Source of the DNA: Chthonomonadaceae bacterium
GTDB lineage: Bacteria; Armatimonadota; Chthonomonadetes; Chthonomonadales; Chthonomonadaceae
Direction of reading: 5' to 3'
Length of the DNA: 55,635 bases
Assembly (NCBI GenBank): GCA_027450145.1
Contig: DAIDKH010000022.1
Location: forward strand, 1 to 55,635
The notes beneath the pieces are model-generated. The model was not told the DNA's origin. It saw only the letters and a program-made list of their open reading frames with translations, and did no database searches. Made by a program: the position numbers and the translations under genes. Below are positions 41,535 to 50,358 of this stretch, in pieces. Within the stretch, counting starts at the first letter, position 1. Every line of letters starts with the position of its first letter.

Positions 41535-44348
41535 TTGAACTCCACATTTAGTCGCGTGCTATGTCTCTGCACTGCTGCAGCGACATTAGGTGTGCTCACG
41601 GGCGTCCAGGCTAACGCCACAGTGAAACCGTTTACCGGTAGCCGGCAGCGGTTTGACTCTGGGTGGCGATTTCACCGAGGAGACTTTGCCGACTCCGCCG
41701 GCGGACCGGAGGTTACTGGGTGGGTATGGAAGCCAGACAGCAATTCACTGCCAAATGATGCATCCGTTAATGCGGCGCCGAACCTGGAGACCCACGATGG
41801 CGGATGGTTGCCTGCAACATACGATGACGTGTTTCATGGCAGAGTAGGGTATGCCTGGTACCGCGCAGCTCTACCACCCATTCATCGCGGCAGGACAGTG
41901 TTGCGGTTCACCAACGTTGACGACAACGCAACCGTTTATGTCAATGGGCACAAGGTAGGAGAACATGATGGTTGGGATACTCCATTTCAGTTCGATATAA
42001 CTGCAGATGTAGAACCCAATAGCCGAAACGTGGTTGCTGTCCTTGTGCAGAATACCGCTGGAGGCGGCGGTATTAATGGCCCGGTGTCTTTAGTTTTCAA
42101 CCGCGTTCGGGTGCCGGTTGGAGCCACATCGAGCTATTCCGATGCTAAATGGAACACGGTGCAACTTCCGCAAGATTTTGTCGTGGGTACGCCGTTTTCA
42201 AAGAGTGCAGATACCAGTCACGGGTTCCACCCCGTAATGGTAGGGTGGTATCGTAAGCAATTTTATCTTCCCGCAAGCGCACGCGGCCGCCAGATCTGGC
42301 TTAACTTTGGCGGGATATACAGGGATGCAAGGCTCTGGATCAACGGCAAATTTGTAGGCAGGCACCAATCTGGTTATACTCCCTATCGACCTAACGTAAC
42401 CCCGTATATTCACTTTGGCAGCGACAATCTGATAGCGGTGAGGGTCGATCCCACTCGGTTTGAAGGCTGGTGGTACGAAGGCGGTGGTATCTACCGTCAC
42501 GTGTGGCTGGAAGAGCATAATGCTCTTCGAGTAAAGCATTGGGGTACGTTCGTAATATCCAGCGTTCACAACGTTACATCGGCAGACCCGAGCGCGGATT
42601 TGACCATTCAAACCACGGTTGCTAATAGCTCCTCACGCACGGTCGTGGCACATCTGGAGTCTCGCGTTGTCAGCCCTACTGGACTGTCAGTAGCATCCAT
42701 TGGCGCCAACGTACGCCTACCGAGATATTCGTCACACAGGGTGACCACCACTGTACACCTCGAAAAGGCGGCATTGTGGTCGCTGCAACATCGCAACCTC
42801 TATCGTTTGGTTTCTACTGTGAGTTCAAATAACCACGAGACTGATGTTCATTACACGACATTTGGAGTCCGCACGATTCAATTTAATGCTGCAACGGGTT
42901 TCTACCTGAATGGAAGACCTGTGAAACTGAAGGGAACGTGCAATCATCAAGATTTTGCCGGCGTAGGGATCGGTGTTCCAGATTACGTCTTTAAATACCG
43001 TATTATGCGTCTCAAGCAAATGGGTTCGAATGCTTACAGGTGCTCGCATAACCCTCCTGCCACAGAGCTGTTGGATCAATGCGATCGCCAGGGAATGTTG
43101 GTAATGGATGAGAACAGGCATCTTGGAGATACATACTCTCCCAAATCTGGACCGAGCACGAAAGTAGGCAACCTATCTGATCTGAAAGAGATGGTGCTGC
43201 GCGACCGCAATCATCCCAGCGTCATTATGTGGTCGATGTGTAACGAGGAGCCATTGCAGAGTACGGCCACAGGTGCTCATATCTTTGCAGCAATGCGCCA
43301 GGTAACCCGTGCTCTTGATCCCACGAGGCCCGTAACCTGTGCTATGAATGGCGGTTGGGGATATGGCATCTCCAATGTGGAAGATTTGCAGGGCTGCAAT
43401 TACAATCCTGGTTCCTATGACAGGTTTCATGCGGAGTTCCCGAACAAACCGATGTATGGAAGCGAAGTAGGCAGTACAGTTTCTACTCGGGGTATCTATA
43501 CGAACAGCAAGAAGCTAGGCTACGTAAGCGCATACGATGTAAATGCGCCTTCGTGGGCTCAAACAGCGGAGGTCACATGGTCTGCAATAGCTTCACGCCC
43601 GTTTGTCGCCGGCGGTTTTGTTTGGACCGGGTTTGACTATCGTGGTGAGCCCACGCCATACGGTTGGCCATGTATTAACAGCCACTTTGGTATCCTGGAC
43701 ATGTGTGGGTTTGCAAAGGACAACTACTACTATTACAAGGCCTGGTGGGGCCATAAGCCGTTGGTGCACATATTGCCACACTGGAATTGGGCAGGAGAGG
43801 AAGGGCAACCGATAAGCGTTTGGTGCTATTCTGCATGCCATAAAGTAGAACTGTTCTTAAACGGAAAAAGCCTGGGAGTTCAAGACATGCCCAGGTATGG
43901 TCATGTGCAATGGGAGGTGCCGTACGAACCTGGTACGCTGGTGGCTAAAGCCTACACGGGCGGGAAACTGCTTGCCACCGATACGGTATCCACGACTGGG
44001 CAGGCTGCAGCGATTCGACTTATTCCGCTTCGAAAGACAATTTTAGCGGATAATGAGGACGTGCAACTGGTAAAGGTAGAGGTTGTGGACGCACAGGGAC
44101 GCGTCGTACCTACTGCAGATAATACCGTTCACTTCAGCGTGTCGGGTCCTGCAGAACTTGATGGCGTGGCGAACGGTGATCCCAGCGACCATGAGAGCGA
44201 CCGAGGGCACAGCCGCAAGGCATTTAACGGTTTGTGCATGGTGATCGTTCGCGCGAGCAACAAAGCCGGTTCCATTACACTGCAGGCATCGGGAAGCGGC
44301 TTGACGCCTGCAGTGGTGAGCTTTAGAAGCACGCTGCGAACGCGTTAA
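41535..44348 (+). CDS. Secreted GH2 beta-glycosidase (beta-galactosidase type)
   Basis: 937 residues. A signal peptide (to ~27, VQANA) is followed by an N-terminal jelly roll (~35-200, including DDNATVYVNGHKVGEHDGW), a second GH2 sugar-binding stretch (WYRKQFYLP, DARLWINGKFVGRHQSGY), an Ig-like domain and the catalytic barrel. MWSMCNEEP carries acid/base E571 and MYGSEVGS nucleophile E644; the C-terminal ~200 residues are beta-sandwich (VELFLNGKSLGVQDMPRYG). The start is TTG 41535, chosen for a perfect AGGAGG (41520-41525) nine bases upstream; the in-frame ATG 41508 lies before that element. A rho-independent terminator follows. Galactoside is the likeliest substrate; glucuronides or mannosides cannot be excluded. 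Confidence 0.92.
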   Translation: MNSTFSRVLCLCTAAATLGVLTGVQANATVKPFTGSRQRFDSGWRFHRGDFADSAGGPEVTGWVWKPDSNSLPNDASVNAAPNLETHDGGWLPATYDDVFHGRVGYAWYRAALPPIHRGRTVLRFTNVDDNATVYVNGHKVGEHDGWDTPFQFDITADVEPNSRNVVAVLVQNTAGGGGINGPVSLVFNRVRVPVGATSSYSDAKWNTVQLPQDFVVGTPFSKSADTSHGFHPVMVGWYRKQFYLPASARGRQIWLNFGGIYRDARLWINGKFVGRHQSGYTPYRPNVTPYIHFGSDNLIAVRVDPTRFEGWWYEGGGIYRHVWLEEHNALRVKHWGTFVISSVHNVTSADPSADLTIQTTVANSSSRTVVAHLESRVVSPTGLSVASIGANVRLPRYSSHRVTTTVHLEKAALWSLQHRNLYRLVSTVSSNNHETDVHYTTFGVRTIQFNAATGFYLNGRPVKLKGTCNHQDFAGVGIGVPDYVFKYRIMRLKQMGSNAYRCSHNPPATELLDQCDRQGMLVMDENRHLGDTYSPKSGPSTKVGNLSDLKEMVLRDRNHPSVIMWSMCNEEPLQSTATGAHIFAAMRQVTRALDPTRPVTCAMNGGWGYGISNVEDLQGCNYNPGSYDRFHAEFPNKPMYGSEVGSTVSTRGIYTNSKKLGYVSAYDVNAPSWAQTAEVTWSAIASRPFVAGGFVWTGFDYRGEPTPYGWPCINSHFGILDMCGFAKDNYYYYKAWWGHKPLVHILPHWNWAGEEGQPISVWCYSACHKVELFLNGKSLGVQDMPRYGHVQWEVPYEPGTLVAKAYTGGKLLATDTVSTTGQAAAIRLIPLRKTILADNEDVQLVKVEVVDAQGRVVPTADNTVHFSVSGPAELDGVANGDPSDHESDRGHSRKAFNGLCMVIVRASNKAGSITLQASGSGLTPAVVSFRSTLRTR

Positions 44349-44368
44349 CAAGCGGGGGGATTAAAAGG

Positions 44369-44402
44369 AGGGCCTGGTTCAATTAAACGCCCAGGCCCTT
44401 TT
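44369..44402 (+). terminator. Rho-independent terminator after GH2
   Basis: AGGGCCTGG (44369-44377) and CCAGGCCCT (44391-44399) form a 9-bp GC-rich stem, closely followed by TTTT (44399-44402). It ends the GH2 transcript and, with AAAA on the other side, could also stop the converging aldo/keto reductase transcript. Confidence 0.85.
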
Positions 44403-44442
44403 AAAATGTCAAGTGAACCTCTTCTATCCACCCTTACGTTTG

Positions 44443-45399
44443 CTAGGGTACATTCGTGCCACGCGCAGCAACCCAAAGTTTGTACCAATCCTGTCGAGTT
44501 AGCTGGACATTGACAGCTGCCGCTGCCTCTTTAATATGCATTACGTTGGTGCTTCCTACCAGCGGAATAATCCCTGCAGGATGTTTCAACAGCCAGGAAA
44601 CAGCAAATTGTGCGGGCGAAGCGCCGCCGTATGCTGGTGCAAGCTCCTTCATAACAGTAAGTATCCGTTCAATTACTGCATGTTGGTGATGGTCTGCAGG
44701 AACTTCGCGCTGGCCGGTGAGCCATCCTCGCCCCACAGGACTGTAGGCGAGAGGCGTTATGCCTAACTCCAGGCACTGGTCTAGCACGCCGTCTCCGTTC
44801 CCACCTGCCGCGCCCTCATAGATAGGATCTAGCCGCAGAAGCGAAATCTCGATCTGGTTGGATACGATAGGCGCTTGCAGATATCGTCGTAGGGCAAGAA
44901 CCTGATGCGGATAGTAGTTAGAGACTCCAATCATGCGGACCAGCCCTCGATCCACCAGATCGTCCAGTACTGCTGCAGTCTTGGCTGGGTGCGTGAGCGG
45001 GTCGGGACGATGAAGCTGATACAGATCAACGTAATCCAGGCCCATACGCGTGAGCGATCCGGCTATAGAGGTGCGAATATACTCCGGGTCGTGTTCATAG
45101 AACCCACGACGAATTCCCACCTTGGTAGCAATAAACATTTTCTCACGGCTGCCTGGCAGGGCTTTCAGGCACTCCTTGAAGACCGTTTCGCAGGCTGTTC
45201 CACCATAGATATCAGCATGATCGAAGAAGTTAATACCATTCTCAAGAGCTGTTTCTACCGCGGTAATTGCCTTCCGGATGTTGTCTGGGCCAACGGAGTT
45301 GGGGTCCCATGTGCCCGCGAGCCCCATACAACCAAGCGCGATTCGCGATACCTGTACACCTGTGCATCCAAATGCCTGGTGCAGCATACCTGTAGTCAT
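44443..45399 (-). CDS. Aldo/keto reductase
   Basis: A cytosolic NADPH-dependent oxidoreductase, 318 residues. The catalytic tetrad is present in the usual order: Asp and Tyr in FFDHADIYGG, Lys in IATKVG, and His in LYQLHRPDP. GVSNYYPHQV and SPVGRGWLTG are conserved barrel segments, and PLVGSTNVMHIKEA binds the cofactor. It resembles the YdhF/YcsN group. ATG 45399 has AAGGAG six bases upstream; the in-frame TTG 45414 includes that element and is rejected. It lies 87 bases downstream of dnaE on the same strand. Substrate unknown, possibly a sugar-derived aldehyde. Confidence 0.92.
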   Translation of the reverse strand: MTTGMLHQAFGCTGVQVSRIALGCMGLAGTWDPNSVGPDNIRKAITAVETALENGINFFDHADIYGGTACETVFKECLKALPGSREKMFIATKVGIRRGFYEHDPEYIRTSIAGSLTRMGLDYVDLYQLHRPDPLTHPAKTAAVLDDLVDRGLVRMIGVSNYYPHQVLALRRYLQAPIVSNQIEISLLRLDPIYEGAAGGNGDGVLDQCLELGITPLAYSPVGRGWLTGQREVPADHHQHAVIERILTVMKELAPAYGGASPAQFAVSWLLKHPAGIIPLVGSTNVMHIKEAAAAVNVQLTRQDWYKLWVAARGTNVP

Positions 45400-45486
45400 T
45401 GTTTTCTCCTTCAACGAATAAAGCGGCAGATATTACCGTTGGGAAGGGCGCATTTGTGATGAACTAATGCTCAAATTATTCCCTCA

Positions 45487-48400
45487 TTACTCTTGCCACA
45501 CGCACTGCCTGCCCAGAAGTGACTCCAGCTGTTGCCTGAACGCGTCGGAGTAATCTGCAAAAAGCTCGGTTCTAACCTCGTACCGGGTGCTGTTTTCGCG
45601 CAATTCCAGAAAGATCGGCAGGCCTGCAGCACCTGGCTTTTTGTGGTGTTCCATCGTTTCACGCACCATTTTCATGCGATCGCTGGTGACACCTTCCAGC
45701 TTCACCACAATCTTGCTATTACCACCGTTTTTACCCACCGCGCTGCCTAGCGGCTGAAGCGCCTCAACCAACAACTCCGCAACACGGTCACCGGCGTCAC
45801 CTTCTCGCACCCGTTCTCTATAACTAACTTTTGCCTCGAGTATTACAGCGCGATCCTTCTCGATCTGGTCGCGATATTTCGCGTATGCTGACGGAAACAT
45901 GGTGCATGAGACCTGGCCGGAAAGATCCTCCAGGGTAAAGAAAACCATTGCCTCGCCAGATTTCTTGGAAGTAAAGGGCTTCACCTGAGTCAACATACCG
46001 CCGACCTTTACCTCCTTTTTGTCGGGTAGTTCGGAGAGATCAGCAACCCTTACCGTGCCCGCTTTCACCAACACATGCGAGTACTCCTGCAATGGGTGGT
46101 CGGTTATGTACAATCCGAGTAACTCGCGTTCGTACCCCAGCAACTGCGCCCTCGAAAACTCAGGAATATCCGGAATTTTTACGACAGGCGTATTACTATC
46201 CGTGCTGTCGCCAAACATATCATCCAATGAACCCTGGCCCAGCTTTTTAGATCGCTGTAATTGCGTCGCTTGGGCTATGCAGTCATCAATCACCTCACAA
46301 AGTGCTCGGCGGTTTGCGTGCCCGGCAATGCTGGAAAAGGCACCAGCATGTATCAGTGTCTCTATCACGGACTTTGTCACGCCACCATTTTCAGTTCCGA
46401 TGGTGCGGTTGCAAAAGTCTTCCAGGCAGGCAAACGGGCCCTCGCTGCGCGCGTGAAGAATTGCGTCCACTGCTGCTTTGCCCACGTTTTTGATGGCGGC
46501 TAGTCCATACCTAATGGCGCGTTTACCAAGCTCAACGGTAAAATCCGCGCCGCTGGCATTGATGTCCGGCGGTAGAACTGGAATGGACATTCGCTTGCAT
46601 TCGTCCATGCAGGTCACTAGTTTATCGGATTTGTCCAGGAAGCAGGCCATGAGGGCAGCCATGTACTCTAACGGGTAATTGGCTTTTAAATAGGCCGTTT
46701 GATAGGCCACCATGGCATAACATACTGCGTGTGCCTTGTTGAAAGCATAGCCCGCAAACGGCTCCATGAGGTCGAAGATCTCGTCGGCTTTCTGCTTTGA
46801 AATGTTGTTTGCCTTGGCGCCTTCAATGAATTTTTCCCGCTGCTTAATCATCTCCTCTTTCTTTTTCTTACCCATCGCCCGCCGAAGCACGTCTGCCTGG
46901 CCAAGGGTATATCCGGCGATGATCTGGGCAATGCGCATAACCTGATCCTGATAGACGATAACTCCGTAGGTCTCCTCTAGAAGGTCCTTTAGGAGAGGGT
47001 GTGGATACTCAATCTTCTCTTGCCCATGTTTGCACCGAATAAATCGTGGTATGTGGGCCATGGGACCAGGGCGGTAAAGCGCTACCATAGCCGCAACCTC
47101 GCGAACGTTACCGGGCTGCAGCTCTTGAATATATCGCCGCATTTGTGGCGACTCAAGTTGAAAGACACCAACACAATCACCGCGTGCAAGCAGATCATAC
47201 GTCTTCGCATCATCCAGTGGCAGTTTGCGTACATCCAGACGCTCCCCGGTGCTCTGCTCTACATTCCGTACCGCTTGAGCAAGAATGGAGAGATTGATGA
47301 GCCCGAGGAAGTCCATTTTGAGCAGACCGATCTTCTCCAGCATCCCTGCCGGGTACTGGGTAACGCAACCGCCATCTGCCGACCGCTGCAGCGGAGTATA
47401 GTTGACGAGGGGCTCGTGCGAGATGATAACACCTGCGGCGTGTACCGAGGAGTGTCGTGATATGCCCTCTAGCCGTCGCGCGGTATCGATCAGTTTGCGT
47501 GCAGCGGTCTCCTGCTGGTAGACGGTGCTAAACTCCTGGTTAACTTCCATTGTTTTGTCAATGGTCATACCGACGGGAATGGTGGGGATCATTTTGCACA
47601 ACCGTTCAACATCGGGTATGGCGTACCCCAGCGCCCTGCCGGCATCCTTTAGCACGGCCCTGGCGGCAAGAGTACCAAACGTCACAATTTGTGCCACACG
47701 TGCCTCTGTTGGGTCGTTCTGATTGGGGCTGTATTTTTGCGTAACGTAATCAATCACTTCCGATCGTCGGGCATCCTCAAAGTCCATATCTACGTCGGGC
47801 ATCTGCACGCGTTCAGGGTTCAGAAAGCGTTCGAATGTAAGACCATACTCCACGGGATCAATGTCGGTAATGCCTACCAGGTAAGATGTGAGGCTTCCCG
47901 CTGCAGAACCGCGAACGCCGAAAAATATTCCCTTTTTGGCAGCGAAGTCTGCAAAGTCGCGAACAATTAGGATGTACTGGGAAAATCCCGTGGACTGTAT
48001 GATGTCCAGTTCATATTTTAGTCGTTCTGAAACCGGTGGTGGAGGCGAGCTCCCAAATCTGGCCGTTAACCCTTCATACGCGAGCTGTGATAGATACTCA
48101 TGCGGCGTTAGGTGCTCTGGTATTCCCGGTGAGGGTAGAGGACATCGGCCAAACTCCAGGTCTACGTTACATCGCTCTGCAATACCAAGAGTGTTTTCGA
48201 TGCAATGTGGGTTCAATGCACCAAATAACTCCTTCATCTGCTGTGCGCTCTTGAGATAGAACTCCTGTGTGGCGTATCTCAATCTGTTTTCATCGGATAC
48301 GGTTGAGCCAGTACCGATACACAACAGGATATCGTGCGCGTCGGCATCCCCAGCCGTGAGGTAATGAACGTCATTGGAGCAGATTACTGGCAGGTGAAGA

Positions 48401-48993
48401 TCCCGTGCTATCTTGAGCAGCTGCTCATTACAGTGAATCTGCTCGGGGAGGTTGTGGTTCTGCAGTTCCACATAATAGTTTTCGGCACCAAAAACATCAC
48501 GGTAAAACGCGCACGCGTCGCGAGCCTTATCGTAGTCGTTTTGCAGAAGCGCTTGATTAATCTCGCTACCCAGGCAGGCCGTGGTGGCAATTACTCCCTC
48601 ACTGTACTTCTGGAGCAAATCGCGATCGATTCTCGGCTTGTAATAGAACCCTTCAAGTGCAGCAATGGAAGTGAGCTTTAACAGGTTGCGATAGCCTGCG
48701 TTGTTTCGTGCCAAGAGCACCATGTGGTATGCAGACTGATCTAATTTGGGTTGTTTGTCGGTATGCCGCCGTGGCGCGACGTAAGCCTCTACGCCAAGAA
48801 CTGGCTTAATGCCGGCGTCGTGGCACTTGACGTAAAAGTCGCCTACTCCAAACATAACACCGTGATCGGTAAGCGCGATGGCCGGCATTTCCATTTCGGC
48901 AGCCCGTTTAATTAGCTGCCCCAGTTTATTGGCGCCATCGAGGAGACTGAACTCCGAATGGCAATGTAAGTGTACGAAGTCGCTGCTTGTCAT
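45487..48993 (-). CDS. dnaE: DNA polymerase III alpha subunit with intact PHP domain
   Basis: The replicative polymerase, 1168 residues, full length. Order: PHP domain (~1-280), polymerase palm with the catalytic aspartates in PDVDMDFEDARR (~400), thumb and fingers (YRPGPMAHIPRFI, GVIVYQDQVMRIAQ, FNKAHAVCYAMVAYQTAYLKA), helix-hairpin-helix region (RYGLAAIKNVGKAAVDAI) and C-terminal OB fold (VKVGGMLTQVKPF). The PHP metal ligands are all kept: HLHCHSEFSLLDG, ALTDHG, GVEAYV, YHMVLLA, TACLGSE, SNDVHYL. This contrasts with the degenerate E. coli domain and predicts built-in proofreading. ATG 48993 is plausible, and a good promoter lies at 49126-49155. Confidence 0.97.
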   Translation of the reverse strand: MTSSDFVHLHCHSEFSLLDGANKLGQLIKRAAEMEMPAIALTDHGVMFGVGDFYVKCHDAGIKPVLGVEAYVAPRRHTDKQPKLDQSAYHMVLLARNNAGYRNLLKLTSIAALEGFYYKPRIDRDLLQKYSEGVIATTACLGSEINQALLQNDYDKARDACAFYRDVFGAENYYVELQNHNLPEQIHCNEQLLKIARDLHLPVICSNDVHYLTAGDADAHDILLCIGTGSTVSDENRLRYATQEFYLKSAQQMKELFGALNPHCIENTLGIAERCNVDLEFGRCPLPSPGIPEHLTPHEYLSQLAYEGLTARFGSSPPPPVSERLKYELDIIQSTGFSQYILIVRDFADFAAKKGIFFGVRGSAAGSLTSYLVGITDIDPVEYGLTFERFLNPERVQMPDVDMDFEDARRSEVIDYVTQKYSPNQNDPTEARVAQIVTFGTLAARAVLKDAGRALGYAIPDVERLCKMIPTIPVGMTIDKTMEVNQEFSTVYQQETAARKLIDTARRLEGISRHSSVHAAGVIISHEPLVNYTPLQRSADGGCVTQYPAGMLEKIGLLKMDFLGLINLSILAQAVRNVEQSTGERLDVRKLPLDDAKTYDLLARGDCVGVFQLESPQMRRYIQELQPGNVREVAAMVALYRPGPMAHIPRFIRCKHGQEKIEYPHPLLKDLLEETYGVIVYQDQVMRIAQIIAGYTLGQADVLRRAMGKKKKEEMIKQREKFIEGAKANNISKQKADEIFDLMEPFAGYAFNKAHAVCYAMVAYQTAYLKANYPLEYMAALMACFLDKSDKLVTCMDECKRMSIPVLPPDINASGADFTVELGKRAIRYGLAAIKNVGKAAVDAILHARSEGPFACLEDFCNRTIGTENGGVTKSVIETLIHAGAFSSIAGHANRRALCEVIDDCIAQATQLQRSKKLGQGSLDDMFGDSTDSNTPVVKIPDIPEFSRAQLLGYERELLGLYITDHPLQEYSHVLVKAGTVRVADLSELPDKKEVKVGGMLTQVKPFTSKKSGEAMVFFTLEDLSGQVSCTMFPSAYAKYRDQIEKDRAVILEAKVSYRERVREGDAGDRVAELLVEALQPLGSAVGKNGGNSKIVVKLEGVTSDRMKMVRETMEHHKKPGAAGLPIFLELRENSTRYEVRTELFADYSDAFRQQLESLLGRQCVWQE

Positions 48994-49125
48994 ACTGAGA
49001 AGGACGCCTTTTGCTGTTGAAGAGTGCCGCTCGCTACCAACAAATCACACCGCATAATCCCGCTACACCGATTCGCGGTGCGGTGCTGCACCATTGATGC
49101 AGAAAATACAGAGTGAACGTACACT

Positions 49126-49155
49126 ATTTTAGCCGCTTGAAAGCAGCGGTTTCAA
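49126..49155 (-). promoter_or_regulatory. Probable sigma-70-type promoter for dnaE
   Basis: On the minus strand TTGAAA (49155-49150) and TAAAAT (49131-49126) are separated by 18 bases, each one base off consensus. The spacer contains a small inverted repeat (CCGCT/AGCGG). It lies ~130 bases before the dnaE start, in the 360-base gap between dnaE and the sugar kinase gene. The rest of that gap holds no gene I can support. Confidence 0.6.
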
Positions 49156-49353
49156 CCAGACAAATTTTACGGTGACGATAAGGCTGTTAGGCAGATTTAG
49201 CGGGAAAGTCTTCCTTGCTTCCTGTCTGCTCATTGATCATTTTCGGCTGACCGTTCGTCCGCAGGCTGTTTTTGGGCAGCGCGTTACATGGTTGTGTGCA
49301 AAAATCCCTTCACGCGCTCGTGGTAGCACAATCACCCCGCAATTAGGTTTCTG

Positions 49354-50355
49354 TTACCTCTTGAGCCCGCCCAAACTACCATTTACAACCTGAATGATTT
49401 CCTCGCGCGTTGCAAGCAGAATGTCACCCGCGTAGCCATGTTTCAATGCTGCCATTGCCATGCCGTACTGCAAACCCATCTGCACATCGCCGTGTAGAAT
49501 TCCGTAAAGCAGTCCTGCTGCAAAGGCATCACCGGCACCCACGCGGCCAACCAGAGAGCCTATTGCCAGGCCGGGTGCGTAATACTGTCTGCCAGCTGCG
49601 CTCGCATATGCGCCATCTGCACCGCATGTTACAACGGCTGCAGGTACACCAAGGGTAGCGCAAAGATCTGTTGCAACCTCGTTACCCGAGCCATTTAGGC
49701 CGTACAGGAGCGCGGCATCCTCCTGCGTACACACCAGTAGATCTATGTATTGATACAGTTCAGCTAGAGTATCGCGTGCGGCGGCGGCGGACCAGAGTCG
49801 CGATCGGTAGTTCACGTCAAAGGAGACAAACGTACCGGCGGACTTTGCCTTTACCGCGGTTTGTAAAGTGAACGCCGCACAGGAAGAGCTGAGCGCTGGC
49901 GTAATGCCTGTAAGGTGAAGGATTCGTGCAGCTTGAAGCGCCAACTCATCCGCGTCGCCAGGCTGGAGCCGGGTGGCGGAGGAGTTAGCTCTGTCATAAA
50001 GGACACTGGTAGTTCTGGGCGCGCTTCCACTTTCCAGGAAGAACAATCCGGTACGACCTGTCTCCTCCGGCTCCCAAATCACCTGACTAAGGTCTACCTG
50101 CCATCGGCGCAGCTCGGCGGCGATACGCCTGCCGGGGCCTGCACTGTGCAGACGCGAGCCCCAGGCGACACGAATGCCTAAACGTGCCAGTGCGACCGCA
50201 GTGTTAGACTCGGATCCCGCCACGTGAAGATGCAGGTTATCTGCATCTTCGAGCGACGAGGCCAGTTCTGGGCTTAGGCGCAGCATGGTTTCGCCGTATG
50301 TTACGACGTCCCAATCCGCCCCTTCAGCCGCGCGCAATGGTGTAGAGGTTCGCAT
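49354..50355 (-). CDS. kdgK: PfkB-family sugar kinase, 2-keto-3-deoxygluconate kinase type
   Basis: 333 residues of the ribokinase fold. It has VVTYGETMLRLSP at the start, AGSESNTAVALARLGI, the sugar-contacting TGLFFLESG and SVLYDRANSSA, FDVNYRSRLWS, and the anion hole with catalytic Asp in VGRVGAGDAFAAGLLYG. The FDVNYR..LW segment is typical of KDG kinases, which make KDPG in pectin and uronate catabolism; fructokinase is the alternative. ATG 50355 lies three bases after the stop of the upstream secreted hydrolase, with no ribosome-binding site of its own, so translation is probably coupled. An in-frame TTG abuts that stop. Confidence 0.85.
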   Translation of the reverse strand: MRTSTPLRAAEGADWDVVTYGETMLRLSPELASSLEDADNLHLHVAGSESNTAVALARLGIRVAWGSRLHSAGPGRRIAAELRRWQVDLSQVIWEPEETGRTGLFFLESGSAPRTTSVLYDRANSSATRLQPGDADELALQAARILHLTGITPALSSSCAAFTLQTAVKAKSAGTFVSFDVNYRSRLWSAAAARDTLAELYQYIDLLVCTQEDAALLYGLNGSGNEVATDLCATLGVPAAVVTCGADGAYASAAGRQYYAPGLAIGSLVGRVGAGDAFAAGLLYGILHGDVQMGLQYGMAMAALKHGYAGDILLATREEIIQVVNGSLGGLKR

Positions 50356-50358
50356 CAA

